Shown: positions 43,347-53,876, counted from the first letter of the stretch. The stretch is 64,000 nucleotides of DNA from Cheiracanthium punctorium (GCA_038373885.1 JAWZYV010006264.1:62001-126000); one strand, 5' to 3'. Notes: generated by a model not told the origin, from the letters alone. Numbers and translations: made by a program.

Positions 43347-44197
43347 CCCTTTCGTTTCCAGGCTACAGGTATTTCCAAAACCTGATCCGAAAGGAATTGC
43401 CCGAAATTTCGTCTCCCCCTTGAAACATTTCGGTTTCTTTTAAGGATGATCAGTAACCAAGCTGTTCTCGCCTTTACCATGTATATGTGAATAGTGAAGA
43501 ATAGCTCACTGTTGGAACGGGTTATGGCAAGTGCAAAGAACAGTGTTTGAGCGATGATGTCCATTAACCGTCTGTAAAGTCGTAAAAAGGGGAGCTAAGA
43601 ATACATATAATTCACTGTTAAACATAAACAGTCTTTACGCGCGCCTTGTGCCCTGCACGTCTCAGATTCTGTACTGATGTGGGATGCCTTATGATAGATG
43701 TACATAGTGTGGAGATGGGAGAGTGTAACCTAGGAATCCCAAGTGGCTATCTCCTGTAGCAAGTGGCGGCTCATGGCCCTAGTAGCAATAACCCATCGGT
43801 CGATGAGAGGCGGGTGAGTTAAATCCGAGGAGAAGGAGCAATGGCCGACAACGGCTTTTCATCCCAAAACGGGGAAGTTCATCGGCAACTGGTACAAAAT
43901 GTCCGCTCGGGGGGCCATAAAGCCGATCACCGTTTCCGGATAACTCCGATGAAATAACGAAAAGAAACCGATAAACTATTTAAAATATATTTGTTAATAA
44001 AAAATAAACGACTGGCAGCAAAATTTTCAAAAAATGTCCGTTCTGTTTATTACGTTTTCGTTTTTTGTATGCTAAATTTCCGTTTTTCTGAGAAAAAAAA
44101 AATCTTGCTCCCCTCGGCCCGAACCCTGAGCGTACTATTTACGAGATAAGCGCGCTACCCCTAGACCATCGAATCGTATCAAGTGTAATGCAAAGGG
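43347..44197. mobile_element. Putative piggyBac-like element
   Basis: TTAA at 43343-43346 and 44198-44201. Ends are CCCTTTCGTTTCC on the left and CCCTTTGCATTAC (reverse complement) on the right. Only the first bases match well, so the call is tentative. It contains a tRNA-like stretch near its right end. Confidence 0.45.
44098..44180 (-). repeat. tRNA-like sequence, probable SINE head
   Basis: On the minus strand, GATGGTCTAGGGGTAGCGCG resembles a tRNA D-arm (A box) and GGGTTCGGGCC resembles a B box about 33 bases later. No proper acceptor stem or clear anticodon arm is formed, so it is more likely a tRNA-derived SINE head than a working tRNA gene. Confidence 0.45.
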
Positions 44198-44741
44198 TTA
44201 ACTAGCCGTTACTTTAGTCTCAGATTGCGACTTTCGGTGAAATTTTGGCAAAGTGTTGTTCAGCTATTATTAATAATAGTCAAATTATTCGATTGGTAAG
44301 AAATTAATTTCACTTTTTACCAATGTATGTAAGTAGCAACAACATTCATAATTAATAATTAAAAAAAAATATTGCCAATTGCATAGGAATTTTAGTGTGA
44401 TTTTAACTTTCATATTTCTTGGATAACTTTTAAAAATTAACTGATTTCTCTTCTTGCTGTTTACATTAAAGAGGTTTCAAAAGAATTGCTCATTCTAATG
44501 AGGTTTCCATTATTCTTATAATGCAGCTGACGCTCAAATAGATTTTCTTTTCTTTTTCTGAAACACATTTTTAAAAAATTATTTAAATATTACAAACGAT
44601 TTTTATATAATAAATACTTACATTTTTTTGTAAATATTTCTTTTCAAATTTAAATTTTGTAGGAGGGGGCAAGGGGGGGATACCACCCCCTGCCCCTCCC
44701 AACCCCAATACAAGAAATTTGAAGTAAATTATGCGATTAAT

Positions 44742-45089
44742 TCAAGAATTGTTCAAAATTTCCCTTAGATTATGCAAAGGCATATCTAAATTACGCAAAT
44801 ATTTATAGGAATTTGGGTAAAGTGTAAACCACTGGGGACACCTGCAAGGCCCGTTGACTATAGAGCTGCAGTTTCGGATAAGATATTGTTTTTCGGTTTC
44901 CCATCGGCGAAACTGCTCGTCTAGATCACTTCTATCCATGAATAAAAATTCATCTATTGCAGATAAACAAAAGTGCACTTGCCGATGACTGAATTCGACG
45001 AGTCGATGAGTTAACGATGAGTCGATGAACGACCGAGCAGAAAACAAGCAGTCTCTGCTACTAGGGGGGTTATTTAAAGGGAGGTTCAC
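44742..45089 (-). CDS. 115-codon hypothetical ORF inside the hAT element
   Basis: The frame starts at an ATG at 45089 and ends at 44742. The product contains RSDLDEQFRRWETEKQ, a charged helical stretch, and a few cysteines. I do not recognise it. Its base composition is more gene-like than its flanks, so it may be a captured or element-borne fragment, or chance. Confidence 0.2.
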   Translation of the reverse strand: MNLPLNNPPSSRDCLFSARSFIDSSLTHRLVEFSHRQVHFCLSAIDEFLFMDRSDLDEQFRRWETEKQYLIRNCSSIVNGPCRCPQWFTLYPNSYKYLRNLDMPLHNLREILNNS

Positions 45090-45252
45090 AAAACAAATTT
45101 CGAAAATTAAATAGGCACATACGACGCACCTTACAAATTAAAATAGATTTGCGTTTCTAGCAGTTAAAGGAAAACAATGCACGTAACTAAAAGAAAACAA
45201 GTCATATTTTGTCTTACATTTCGTCACCAGATAAGTTTTAGCAAAGGTACAG

Positions 45253-45905
45253 TCTTGATTCATTTTATTTCAATTACTTTTCAAAGTATAATACTGAAAA
45301 ATGGCATTGCTTTACCTTTGGAATACTAATTTTACTTCCATCTTAACAATTTACACTAGTTTGCAAAAAATATTGTAGTGAAAAATGATAAAAAAAGAAA
45401 ATAATAAGAAAATGCACCTACAAAAACATAACTAACCGAATATAAGAAACTAAGATAGAATCCGGAAGAGATAACCAAAAAAAAAAAAAAATTCTCCGTG
45501 TGCACAATCAAAATGTTCGAATGGAATGATATCAGCAGCGCCTTACTTCTGACCGGCACTGTCCGCTTCTGTTCTCGAAGACCGGTTCTGTCTTGATTCA
45601 TGTTATTTCAATTATTTTCAAAGGGTAATATTGAAAATTGTCATTGATTTAGCTCCGAAACACGTCTTTTACTCCCATCTTAATTATTGACACTAGTTTG
45701 TAAAAAAATAATGTAGTGAAAAATGAGAGAAATAAAGAAAATAATAAGAAAATGAAATAAAAATTAATTAACTAACCGAACGTTACAAACCAAGGGAAAA
45801 CCCGAAAGAGATACCGCAAAAAATGGCCCTGTGTGCACAGTGAAAATGTGCGAACGGAGTGATATCAGCAGTGCCGTACTTCTACCCAGCTGTCTGCGCT
45901 TCTGT
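45253..45905. repeat. 337-bp imperfect tandem duplication
   Basis: Units at 45253-45589 and 45590-45905 both start with GTCTTGATTCAT and share the order of all main segments (ACACTAGTTTG, GAAAATAATAAGAAAATG, TGATATCAGCAG), but with many substitutions and small gaps. It is an old duplication. Confidence 0.8.
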
Positions 45906-46209
45906 GACCAGAGAGCAGTTCAGAAGGAAAATTTTCCGCTCGCACGTGCGATTGATTATAGACTATGCTGTACTAAACTTCACTACAGTGCGTTAGCTAT
46001 AATAAGCGTATTTAATAATAGCGGGAGGGGGGAGAGAGTAAAACTCACGTTTTAAATTCCCAAAAATCTAGAAGTGTACTTAATATTTTTACTTTCCGAA
46101 CATGTACCATGTAAGGAAAGTATTGTAATCATGAAAAAATTCGACTTCAAGATTTTGGTGTATTTACACGTTTTGAGGTCTTCTGAATTCATTTATGCTA
46201 TTTTTACGA

Positions 46210-46250
46210 GATGTATGTATGTACGTGTGTGTGTGTGAATGTGTGAGTGA
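46210..46250. repeat. TG-rich microsatellite
   Basis: ATGTATGTATGTACGTGTGTG followed by further TG and GA steps. It precedes two diverged copies of a CGATTGAGCTCAAATTGGGT-like segment (46268 and 46448). Confidence 0.7.
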
Positions 46251-46528
46251 ACACGATAGTCCCTAAACGGTGCATTCGATTGAGCTCAAATTGGGTATAT
46301 ATGTTACAAACCATCGTCTCAAGACCGGTATTCATTTTGGTGTGTAAAGGACTTATAGTTTTTCTACAGGGCTATAACAAAGATTTCTTTTACATTACGG
46401 CCTATGGGGAGAAATTCTTGAAAGTGGGCTGGCGTTTAAACGGCGAATTCGATTAAGCTTCAATTTGGTATATATGTTTCAATTATTCATCGACTAAAAT
46501 TCATTTAAATGCTTGGTAATGATCTTAA

Positions 46529-46804
46529 CCCATTTATGCCTAGCGTCCCTTTTTTGGGACGGCATTTCCGCTATTAGTCGAAAATGTTATTTATTTTTAC
46601 TAGCCTTTATTCATGAGTATTGAGCCTCAACTCTACAAAATATTTTAACATGACCAAGTAGGATGTTGATATTTCGATTTTTATGCATAATGAGCTTAAA
46701 AGAAATCATCCCTTGTTCAAGAAGTTGACATTAGAAATTTATCTATTATTTCTGTAATCAGTAAAAATCGAAGAAAGTCGCAAAAATATCCAAGCACAAA
46801 TGGG
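46529..46804. mobile_element. piggyBac-like MITE (TTAA flanked)
   Basis: TTAA at 46525-46528 and 46805-46808. The left end CCCATTTATGCCTAGCG and the reverse-complemented right end CCCATTTGTGCTTGG match well. 276 bp, no coding capacity. It is nested in the large hAT element. Confidence 0.78.
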
Positions 46805-47254
46805 TTAATCGTAAGTGCTCGGAAAGTCGAGTGGAGTCACTCCAGATTTTTTAAATTTAATTTGTTAATGTGTTTATTCTTTAGTTTTTCCTTTGGAGGT
46901 TCATGTGCTCAAATGGATGGGCTGCTACTGTACCATTGTGAAAGGTTCTTTTGTTCCGCCGTTTGGATTTTCAGGGGTATTATGAAAGAATACTATTACT
47001 ATGGCTAATTTTCTTAATCTGGTTTTCGGACATTTCCTGTTTATACAAAAGTACACCCGTTTTGAATGTTTAGGAATGGTGGAAGAATTTCTTGGAAGTA
47101 TTGTAGTCCTTTCTAAGCAGGCTTTAAAATCTTAACCCATTGAAATTGCTTTTGCCGCCTGGTCGTTCTTTTCGGGTGAAGCGCTAGTAGGGTGATTCAT
47201 TTGTTCTCTATTTAGCTCCGTTCGTGTGTAGAATTTAATTTAAATGCAAATATT

Positions 47255-47452
47255 ATGGCCTCAAGAAAGCGGTCATTGAGTCGTAATATATGTGATTATT
47301 TTATGAAAATTCCGAAAAATGATAATTTGTCTAGTGAGAGTGAAAACGCAAATCATCAGGAAAAAATCATAAATGCACAGCCCCAGAACAAGCTATTTCA
47401 AGAGGAACAGCACTCACAAAATATAGTTGTATCACTATCAGGCAGTTTGTAA
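47255..47452 (+). pseudogene. Possible hAT transposase N-terminus
   Basis: A 65-codon frame beginning MASRKRSLSRNICDYFMKIP resembles the basic, unstructured start of ZMYM/TTF-type hAT transposases, which often begin with a short basic stretch and a DYF or SYF motif. It stops before any zinc finger. It may be the decayed 5' end of the transposase belonging to the surrounding hAT element. Confidence 0.4.
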
Positions 47453-48379
47453 AGAGGTGCAAAATTAGAAGGAATGCAATGATATCATAATGGAAAAAAG
47501 AGGTATGATTTAAATTAATTTTTTCAGACCTTGCTTTTCCCATGAAATATAAGTCCTAGCAGGCTCGAGCATTTTATTTTATCGGAAATTCACACACCTT
47601 TCTCGAAATTCGATTACGTAATACTATATGTAGGCAGAAAAATAAAATATACAGGCGACATGTAAAAAATCGTGCCAAATGTCGTCAAGCTTGGATACAG
47701 GGCCTCCTAGAGAAATTTTGTAATGCGGGATGAAAATCTTCCCGGCCTCTGTCGTAAAGCACAAAAGTTTCGAAAAAACAGGAGGGAACGAAGGAATTTT
47801 TTTTTTTTTTTTTTTTTTTTTGTAAAACTACTGTTTTTAATTATTTTTATATAAAATGCTAAAAGGAAAGAGAGTGGGAGGGAAGTTTTTCTGATATGTA
47901 GTGGTACTTTTAATTCATGTTCAAAGGTTGGAAAAAAAATACTAATATTTGAATGGTAGAATTAACATTTCTGCCATCTAAATCATTCTAGAATTATGTA
48001 TTCAAAATTTAGTCTATTTCAAAAAAAAGATTTTAAGTACAGATCTATAAATGAAATTCGTAACACATTGTGAAAAATTCACGGACGCACTTTTGCTGAA
48101 CACGGACCCACTCTAACTCGCACAGGCCCAGGGGCGGCGCCCCGTCTGCCCCCCCCCTCTCGTAGGGCCTATGGATAACTGTACCCAAATTATTGAATAC
48201 CCAGTAAGTCAGCCCCCCCCCCTTTACCCAATCCTAGATCCGCCACTTACTGGAAGTGATAAATATATTCATAACGAGATTTCGGTATTTGGAAATGAGT
48301 CAATTAAATAATTATTGTAAATAAAATTTAGTACGAGTACGTACTTTGCCGTCGTATTCTTATCCAAAAAACATTTTAA

Positions 48380-48625
48380 CAATATTTATTCCTCGGAAAG
48401 AGATTTACCATCTATATCATCAATTAGTTTTAAATGTAAGTCTTTGCAATATTTTAAGATTTCTTTTTCACACCAATCAGACAACATATTTATTTGTGAC
48501 ACAAGTTTAAACATATAACTATATACCTCTAATATTTCGAATAAAATTGTTGAATTAACAAGATTGTTTATCATGAATGTATAATAATAATAATAATTCT
48601 TCGAATTACCTTGCTCAATCACTTA
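48380..48625 (-). pseudogene. hAT-like transposase internal fragment
   Basis: The minus strand encodes LSDWCEKEILKYCKDLHLKL followed by IDDIDGKSLSEE, a block I recall from the middle of TTF/ZMYM-type hAT transposases. The flanks degenerate into AT-rich frames and end at a TAA after SEE. It lies just outside the right end of the 5-kb hAT element. Confidence 0.5.
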
Positions 48626-49004
48626 TTGCAATAATTCCTTTGTTTAACGCGACAGAAACTGTCAGTGTAACCTTTTCTTTTCTTTGCCATAGTTCACGCT
48701 AGAGAAGGCTTAACTAGTGTTAAATAGATAGGTTTGGTTCCAAACATATGAATTATTCAAATGTGAATAAAATTAATTATTATTTTATTTTACAATTGTA
48801 TCCACCTATGCTACTCTTTACTTCTTTATAAAAAGTGTAGTTGTAAAAAGGACAAAAATAATTTATTATATATACGATTGGAGAAAAGTAAATATTAAAG
48901 TTATAGTAATTACATTAATTTTGAGGACAGTCGTGAATATAAAAAAAAATTTGTGTGGAAGTGGCTAAATTTAATGAAAGAGCTTATTAGACCTAAAGAA
49001 GTTC
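48626..49004. other. No feature recognised
   Basis: AT-rich spacer. Confidence 0.35.
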
Positions 49005-49006
49005 TA

Positions 49007-49190
49007 CACCCTCCCAAAAAAGTATTCGAGCAAGAGAGAAATTTCCTATTTTAGATTTGCGAATTGAGTTTTTGAAAAACGCACAACTTGATAGAAATAT
49101 GGAAAGTCATATTCTATGATAAACAATTTGTAATATACGAAAGCAACGTAGGAAATTTCTCTCTTGCTCGAATACTTTTTTTGGAGGGTA
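49007..49190. mobile_element. Mariner-like MITE with ~40-bp TIRs
   Basis: Inverted ends share AAAAAAGTATTCGAGCAAG, then AGAGAAATTTCCTA. TA at 49005-49006 and 49191-49192 may be the target duplication. A related single arm occurs inside the hAT MITE at about 53180-53240. Confidence 0.7.
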
Positions 49191-49530
49191 TACTTTAAAG
49201 CAAAACTTTACCCTAAAGCAATGTAATTAGTTTTAGTTTGGTCAAATTTTTAAAAAAGCTTATTTTACCTATGCAAAATGCATAATAAAACAAAATGTTA
49301 ACCTTTAAGATTTTTTTTTTTTTTGGGGGGGGGGAGGGTGCAACACTGTTTGAATATGTAATGTAAAATGTAACATTCTACCTGAATCAAAAGTTATTTA
49401 AATATGGCTCGACTTGTTAAATTGCTGATCAGTAGTGGATTCAGAAATGCTTGAAAGAGGGAAAGATAAGTATCACAAAGAATTTTTCCACTGTTGGGTC
49501 ATCCCGCCCAATTCATTTTCAATCTTGAAT

Positions 49531-49766
49531 CCAGGTTTTTTCTGTCTGTTCTCATCATTGAAAAGATGCAAAGGAGAAGGCTCTTCTTCTGTGACCAGTG
49601 TTACTTCCCAGCATGAGTCTGAATGCTGTCAACAATTTCACAATTGCTGGGTCTATGTTCCGGCGAATCATTCAATGACCCATGCCGGGAAGCATCACTG
49701 GTCACAGAAGGATAGTTTTCTCTTGCATCTTTTCAATGATGAGAGCAGACAAAATAAAACTGGGTT
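49531..49766. repeat. Foldback repeat (about 85-bp arms)
   Basis: Arms near 49531-49616 and 49679-49766 are complementary, for example TCATCATTGAAAAGATGCA against TGCATCTTTTCAATGATGA. A 146-codon plus-strand frame (49435-49875) spans the foldback and is not called a gene. Outer ends (CAGTAGTGGATTCAG near 49430) hint at a degraded hAT terminus, but no target duplication was seen. Confidence 0.75.
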
Positions 49767-49869
49767 GAAAAGTGGGTTAAACTCACCGTCAACTCCACAA
49801 ATTTTTAAATGTGCTCAAGGGAAGAGAGATCGTCCTCCCTTGGATCCGATACTTCGGATTTCAATTAAT

Positions 49870-50480
49870 GTATAATACAAATGCAGTAGATTGTATTTAT
49901 GTATTTTAGAAAATAATTAACATTTGAACGCCAATTCATGTTACTTTTCTGTTAGGTTAAAAAGCATTTCAAATTTTGAGACCCCCCATATAGTAGTGTT
50001 TCTATGAGGGGAATGCTCTTATCAGGCTGTAAAAAACTACAGACTGTCCTAGCACTAAAACAATACAAACTTCAGTATAGAACAAAAAAACAAAAAAACA
50101 AAAAAAAACTGAACCACTTAACTTAAACAAAAAAGCTTTTAGTTTCTGGATTTTTTTTTTTTTCGAAAAATGTAAATTTTTCGCTAAATTCTTTGTAGCG
50201 TGTCGAGCAATCCACTCAACTCCCGAAATCGGAACTTTTGAGAACAGAACCTCCCAAGGACACACGTACAGCCTATTTTCCTCCATGTCACACGATCGCA
50301 CCTTCATGGAGACACTCCTTCTTCAGTCGTCTCGGTGCCCCCTTTACCTTGGCGCCTTTGTGCAGTGCACAACCTGCACACCCACTAGCGACAGGCCTGC
50401 AGAAAGCCATCTGGAGTTATGATTTTATAGAGTCAAAATTTATAAAAATCACTTTATAAAAAGAATATGAAACACCTTAC
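49870..50480. other. No gene recognised
   Basis: Includes A-rich and T-runs around 50085-50162. Overlapping short frames at 50002-50459 carry no recognisable motif. Confidence 0.35.
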
Positions 50481-50482
50481 CC

Positions 50483-51232
50483 GTGCCTACACGAGCCAGA
50501 TCAGTGCTATTCAAATGGTCATTGCCTGCGTATATTCAAGATAAAGTGGAATTTGCAGTTACATACGCTAGTCCTCGAATTTCTTATGAAGATAAATTAG
50601 ACGCTATATTCGAAACTAGGGTTGCCAGGCGTCCTGATAAAGCCGGACCGGCATTAGGCTTTTTGATTGCGTGTCCGGCCAAACTTAACGGTGTCCGGCT
50701 TTTGTTAGGCTTTTTACTGGTGACTTTGGCCGATTAGTCATAAAGTACTTGAACTGAATCGGCATTCGATGTTATTTATATTTCATTAGAATTTAACAAG
50801 ATTCATGGTAATAATCAAAACAGCTTGATTTTACATACATTTTTGTTGTTGTTGTTGTTGTACCTATTAATACTGAGAGACAAAATCCTCCATATTGTAG
50901 GCTGTCCGGCCTTTTTACCCAAATGTCCGGCCAAACTGGCTGATCTGTCCGGCTATTGGGTTTGGCGACCTGGCAACCCTATTCGAAACGTTACTGAAGG
51001 AGGATTATTGTAAGACTGTTTTAGTAGGAGATTTTAACGTAGAATTAAATTCCAATCAAGGATCCGATTTCATAACTGAAATGGATACTTTAGATTTTCC
51101 AATACGCACTAATCCACTAGGGGCTAAACAACAATTGATGCAATTTTCAGCAACAAAGTTATGCGAACAGGAGTCTATATGAGCACTTACAGTTATCATT
51201 TTTCTCTATATGGCAGACTTGATTGAATAGAT
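50483..51232 (+). pseudogene. EEP endonuclease relic of a LINE-type element, split by a hAT MITE
   Basis: The left part (50483-50616) gives FAVTYASPRISYEDKLDAIF. After the MITE it resumes with KTVLVGDFNVELNSNQGSDF, which contains the catalytic GDFN motif, then TIDAIFSNKVMRTGVYM and SYHFSLYGRL in another frame, corresponding to the final S-x-H box. A frameshift near 51125 and the insertion inactivate it. No reverse transcriptase follows. Confidence 0.75.
50617..50981. mobile_element. hAT-like MITE (TAGGGTTGCCAGG ends)
   Basis: Exact 8-bp duplication TTCGAAAC at 50609-50616 and 50982-50989. Ends are TAGGGTTGCCAGGCGTCC and, reverse-complemented, TAGGGTTGCCAGGTCGCC. The endonuclease frame is restored across the site when the insertion and one duplication copy are ignored, which fixes the boundaries. 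Confidence 0.88.
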
Positions 51233-51234
51233 TT

Positions 51235-51497
51235 TTAAAAAGTCTGAAATTCTTCCAGACGAGTGCTTAAATAAAATCTGGAAGAATTTTAGATTTTTTT
51301 TTTTTTTTTTAAGGACATGGGGAAATCAAATTCAACAATTTCAAAGCGTTCGGTAGACGAACGGAAGCCATCCAGTTGTAAAATTAAAAATAAAAACGAG
51401 ATGGCAAATGAACTTAAAATAGCAATTTAATTTAAAATGGAAAGTTTCTCTAATAATAAACAAGCAATAATAAACAGATTGTGAGCAGAAAAAAAAA
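51235..51497. other. Spacer between LINE relic and gypsy copy 2
   Basis: AT-rich with a T-run at about 51294-51310. The left end of the gypsy copy is truncated around 51498; no LTR was found here. Confidence 0.4.
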
Positions 51498-51915
51498 GTG
51501 CCGGTAGTCTCATGGACGGCACTCATAGGCCAGTAAGAAGAGGGGGAGTTTCTTATCCCAGTTCTCTTGATTCCCAGAGACCAGGAGCGAGAGGTTGTTC
51601 AAAATAGTTTGATCGAACCTCTCCACCATGCCGTCGGATTGTGGGTGTAAAGGCTAGTCTGGGTTTTGTCGATTCCGTGAAGTTGACATAATCTTTTAAA
51701 AACTGCAGAGGTAAAGTTCGTTCCTTGGTCGGAATGAAGTTGCAGAAGGGTTCCATACCTGGAAATCCATTCTTGCACCAGTACCTCTGCTACGGTCGTA
51801 GCTTCTTGATCGGGAATAGGATACGCTTCGGGCCATTTAGAGACATAGTCAATGACAACTAGGATGTATTTGTTGCCATACGAAGGTCGTGGAAGAGGTC
51901 ACAAGATGTCGAGGG
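51498..51915 (-). pseudogene. Gypsy integrase core, truncated
   Basis: The frame shows ILVVIDYVSKWPEAYPIP (first catalytic D), LHSDQGTNF (second D) and, after a frame change, SDGMVERFDQTI (catalytic E), so the D,D-35-E triad is recognisable. It ends at VHETTGT followed by an A-rich junction. Stops and frame changes make it non-functional. Confidence 0.8.
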
Positions 51916-52130
51916 CAATTCTCTCGAAAGGCGCTCCTACATTGTAACGATGTAGTTTTCTACGGCTTCGTTTCTTCGGGCCTTTATGGGCGGCACAGGC
52001 GTCACAAGCTTGATACAACTTTTCGACATCGCCTCGAGCCCTAACCCAATAGAAGCGCACGCGAACTTTCTGCAGGGTCTTCACTATGCCAAAATGGCCC
52101 CCAGTGAAGCCATTATGCAGAGATGCTAGA
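51899..52130 (-). pseudogene. Gypsy integrase zinc-binding domain
   Basis: Contains VRVRFYWVRARGDVEKLYQA and CDACAAHKGPKKR, the second half of the HHCC zinc finger, followed by APFERIALDIL leading into the core. Upstream HNGFTGGHFG-like residues supply the two histidines. Confidence 0.8.
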
Positions 52131-52368
52131 AACTTCGGAATCCTCGAACGAGGCAGTACTAACTGCCATCGAAGCGTCTTGCCGTTGTCCGACTCCCATT
52201 TACGATACAGGACTCCACTTCTCAGGCGAAGCGAATTTCACAAAGCCCAATATTGTTTCGATGCCGGACTACATGACGATATTTCTTGCCAGCTGGGCCT
52301 AGCGCTGGGATTTTTCGATTAACCTAGAACTTAGATTAACTCCACAATAGGTTTAATGTCGCTATCTG

Positions 52369-52762
52369 CTAATTGGTCCGCCCGAATTTGTTCGTCACTC
52401 CAGGGATCTTGGGATGGTGTCGATGAGGTAACTTATTGATAACGGGATGTTTCAGATGGTAATTTTTCTCTGCCCTGGAGCAGTAGCGACAACTTTCTAT
52501 GCAGGGCTTTCTCGACAAAGCATCTGCGTTTCCATGAGATGCTCCTTTCCGATGAAGTATTTCTATATCATATTCTTGCAATCTCTGTACCCACCTGGCT
52601 ATCTGGCCCTCCAGATTCTTGAAATTTAGAAACCAGGTTAAAGAGGCATGGTCCGTTCAGAGCAGGAACTTTCGGCCGTATAGATAATGATAGAAATGCT
52701 CCACTGCCTTAACGATAGCAAGAAGTTCCTTTCTCGTAACACAATAGTTACGTTCTCCCTTT
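52369..52762 (-). pseudogene. Gypsy RNase H C-terminus and connection
   Basis: The peptide LQEYDIEILHRKGASHGNAD followed by ALSRKPC is the conserved end of the gypsy RNase H region. A CRYCSRAE linker follows. Residues upstream to the hAT insertion include the YGRKFLL-like segment of RNase H, in a broken frame. Confidence 0.8.
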
Positions 52763-53339
52763 CAGGGGTGGCGCCAGCGGGGGGGCCATGCACCCCCCGT
52801 CGGGGATCACTGGTCCCCCTGTCGGGGATTTCTTAGAGAATTTGTTGGTTTAGAAAAACGAAGGAAGTTTTGCAACCAGATAAAAAATTCCATTCAAAGT
52901 GTCTAACACGAGCGTAGAGGTTTCGTTCACTTCCATTCTCATTCTGCTTGGAATAATACGATATTCATATACTGAATATTGATTATCTGCAGCTCGGAGT
53001 ATGTTTCTCGGGATTCGAAGGAACCAGCGAACAAGATCCACATTTCTAGGGTAAGCAGGGTTGCCCGATCTGCTGACAATTGCCTTCGTAACGACCTTCT
53101 TAGTTACGACTTTGGTGAAAATCACTGGGCTTTCTTGTTAACTAAGAACAGATAATTAATGACCATCTCATCATAATAATTTTTAATATACGAAACCAAA
53201 GTAGGAAATTTATCTCTTACTCGAATACTTTTTTGAGAGGCTGTGCAAGTACTGAAACGTAAAATTTGGGGGTTATCGTTTGCCCCCCCCTGTCGGGGAA
53301 GATGGCCCTCCCGTCGGGGAAAGTCTGGCGCCATCACTG
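52763..53339. mobile_element. hAT MITE inserted in gypsy RNase H
   Basis: Exact 8-bp duplication CTCCCTTT at 52755-52762 and 53340-53347. Ends are CAGGGGTGGCGCCAGC and, reverse-complemented, CAGTGATGGCGCCAGAC. GTCGGGGA repeats with C- and G-runs occur near both ends. It includes one arm related to the mariner-like MITE at 49007-49190 (~53180-53240). Confidence 0.88.
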
Positions 53340-53347
53340 CTCCCTTT

Positions 53348-53876
53348 GAAAGGCACTTGCTCCGGTAAGCAATGACGTGTTCTTGGCTATCTATCTTCTG
53401 GGACAAAACTGCTCCGACACTCTCCTTACTTGCGTCTGTGTCCAAGATAAATGTCTTGTCAGGGTGAGGATACGACAAGATCGGCGAAGATGTTAAAGCC
53501 GTATTCAGTTCGTTGAATGCATCCTCACGTTCTTCAGTCCATTGGAATTTTTGTCCAGTCTCGGTCAATTTGTGAAGTGGTCTTGCAATTTGAGAAAAAC
53601 CCTTCAGGAATTTTCGATAGTAAGTACACAGACCGAGAAAAATTCGTAAGTCATGGATATTCTCAGGACGACTCCAGTTCTTGATTGCGGACATCTTTTC
53701 GGGATCGGTTCGGACTCCGTGGGCGGATATTATGTGCCCGAGATAACGTACTTCCCGACGAAACAAGTTGCAATTCGATGGACTCAGTTTCAAGTTTGCC
53801 TCCTTTAATTTCTGCAGAATCTTTCGGATGTTCTCGAGATGCTCTTCGAAAGTCTTTCCGACGTTGATGATATCAC
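53348..53876 (-). pseudogene. Gypsy reverse transcriptase C-terminal half and RNase H start
   Basis: Shows INVGKTFEEHLENIRKILQK, NCNLFRREVRYLGHIISAHG, RIFLGLCTYYRKFLKGFSQI and ILDTDASKESVGAVLSQK (RNase H start with the catalytic D). The RT active-site strand is interrupted by the hAT MITE at 53877, and the frame breaks again at 53339. Confidence 0.87.

Larger units (their letters stand above)
43161..48248. mobile_element. 5.1-kb hAT-type element with nested insertions
   Basis: Exact 8-bp duplication ACTGGAAG at 43153-43160 and 48249-48256. The left end is CAGAGGCGGATCTACGGGGG; the right end, reverse-complemented, is AAGTGGCGGATCTAGGATTG, a common hAT terminus with G-runs. Inside are two putative piggyBac MITEs (43347-44197 and 46529-46804), a 337-bp tandem duplication and a possible hAT transposase N-terminus (47255-47452). 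The long distance between matching ends and the exact duplication suggest one insertion enlarged by later ones. Confidence 0.72.

Noticed and set aside
44098..44180. Functional tRNA gene
   Set aside because: A and B boxes only; no acceptor stem or clear anticodon arm.
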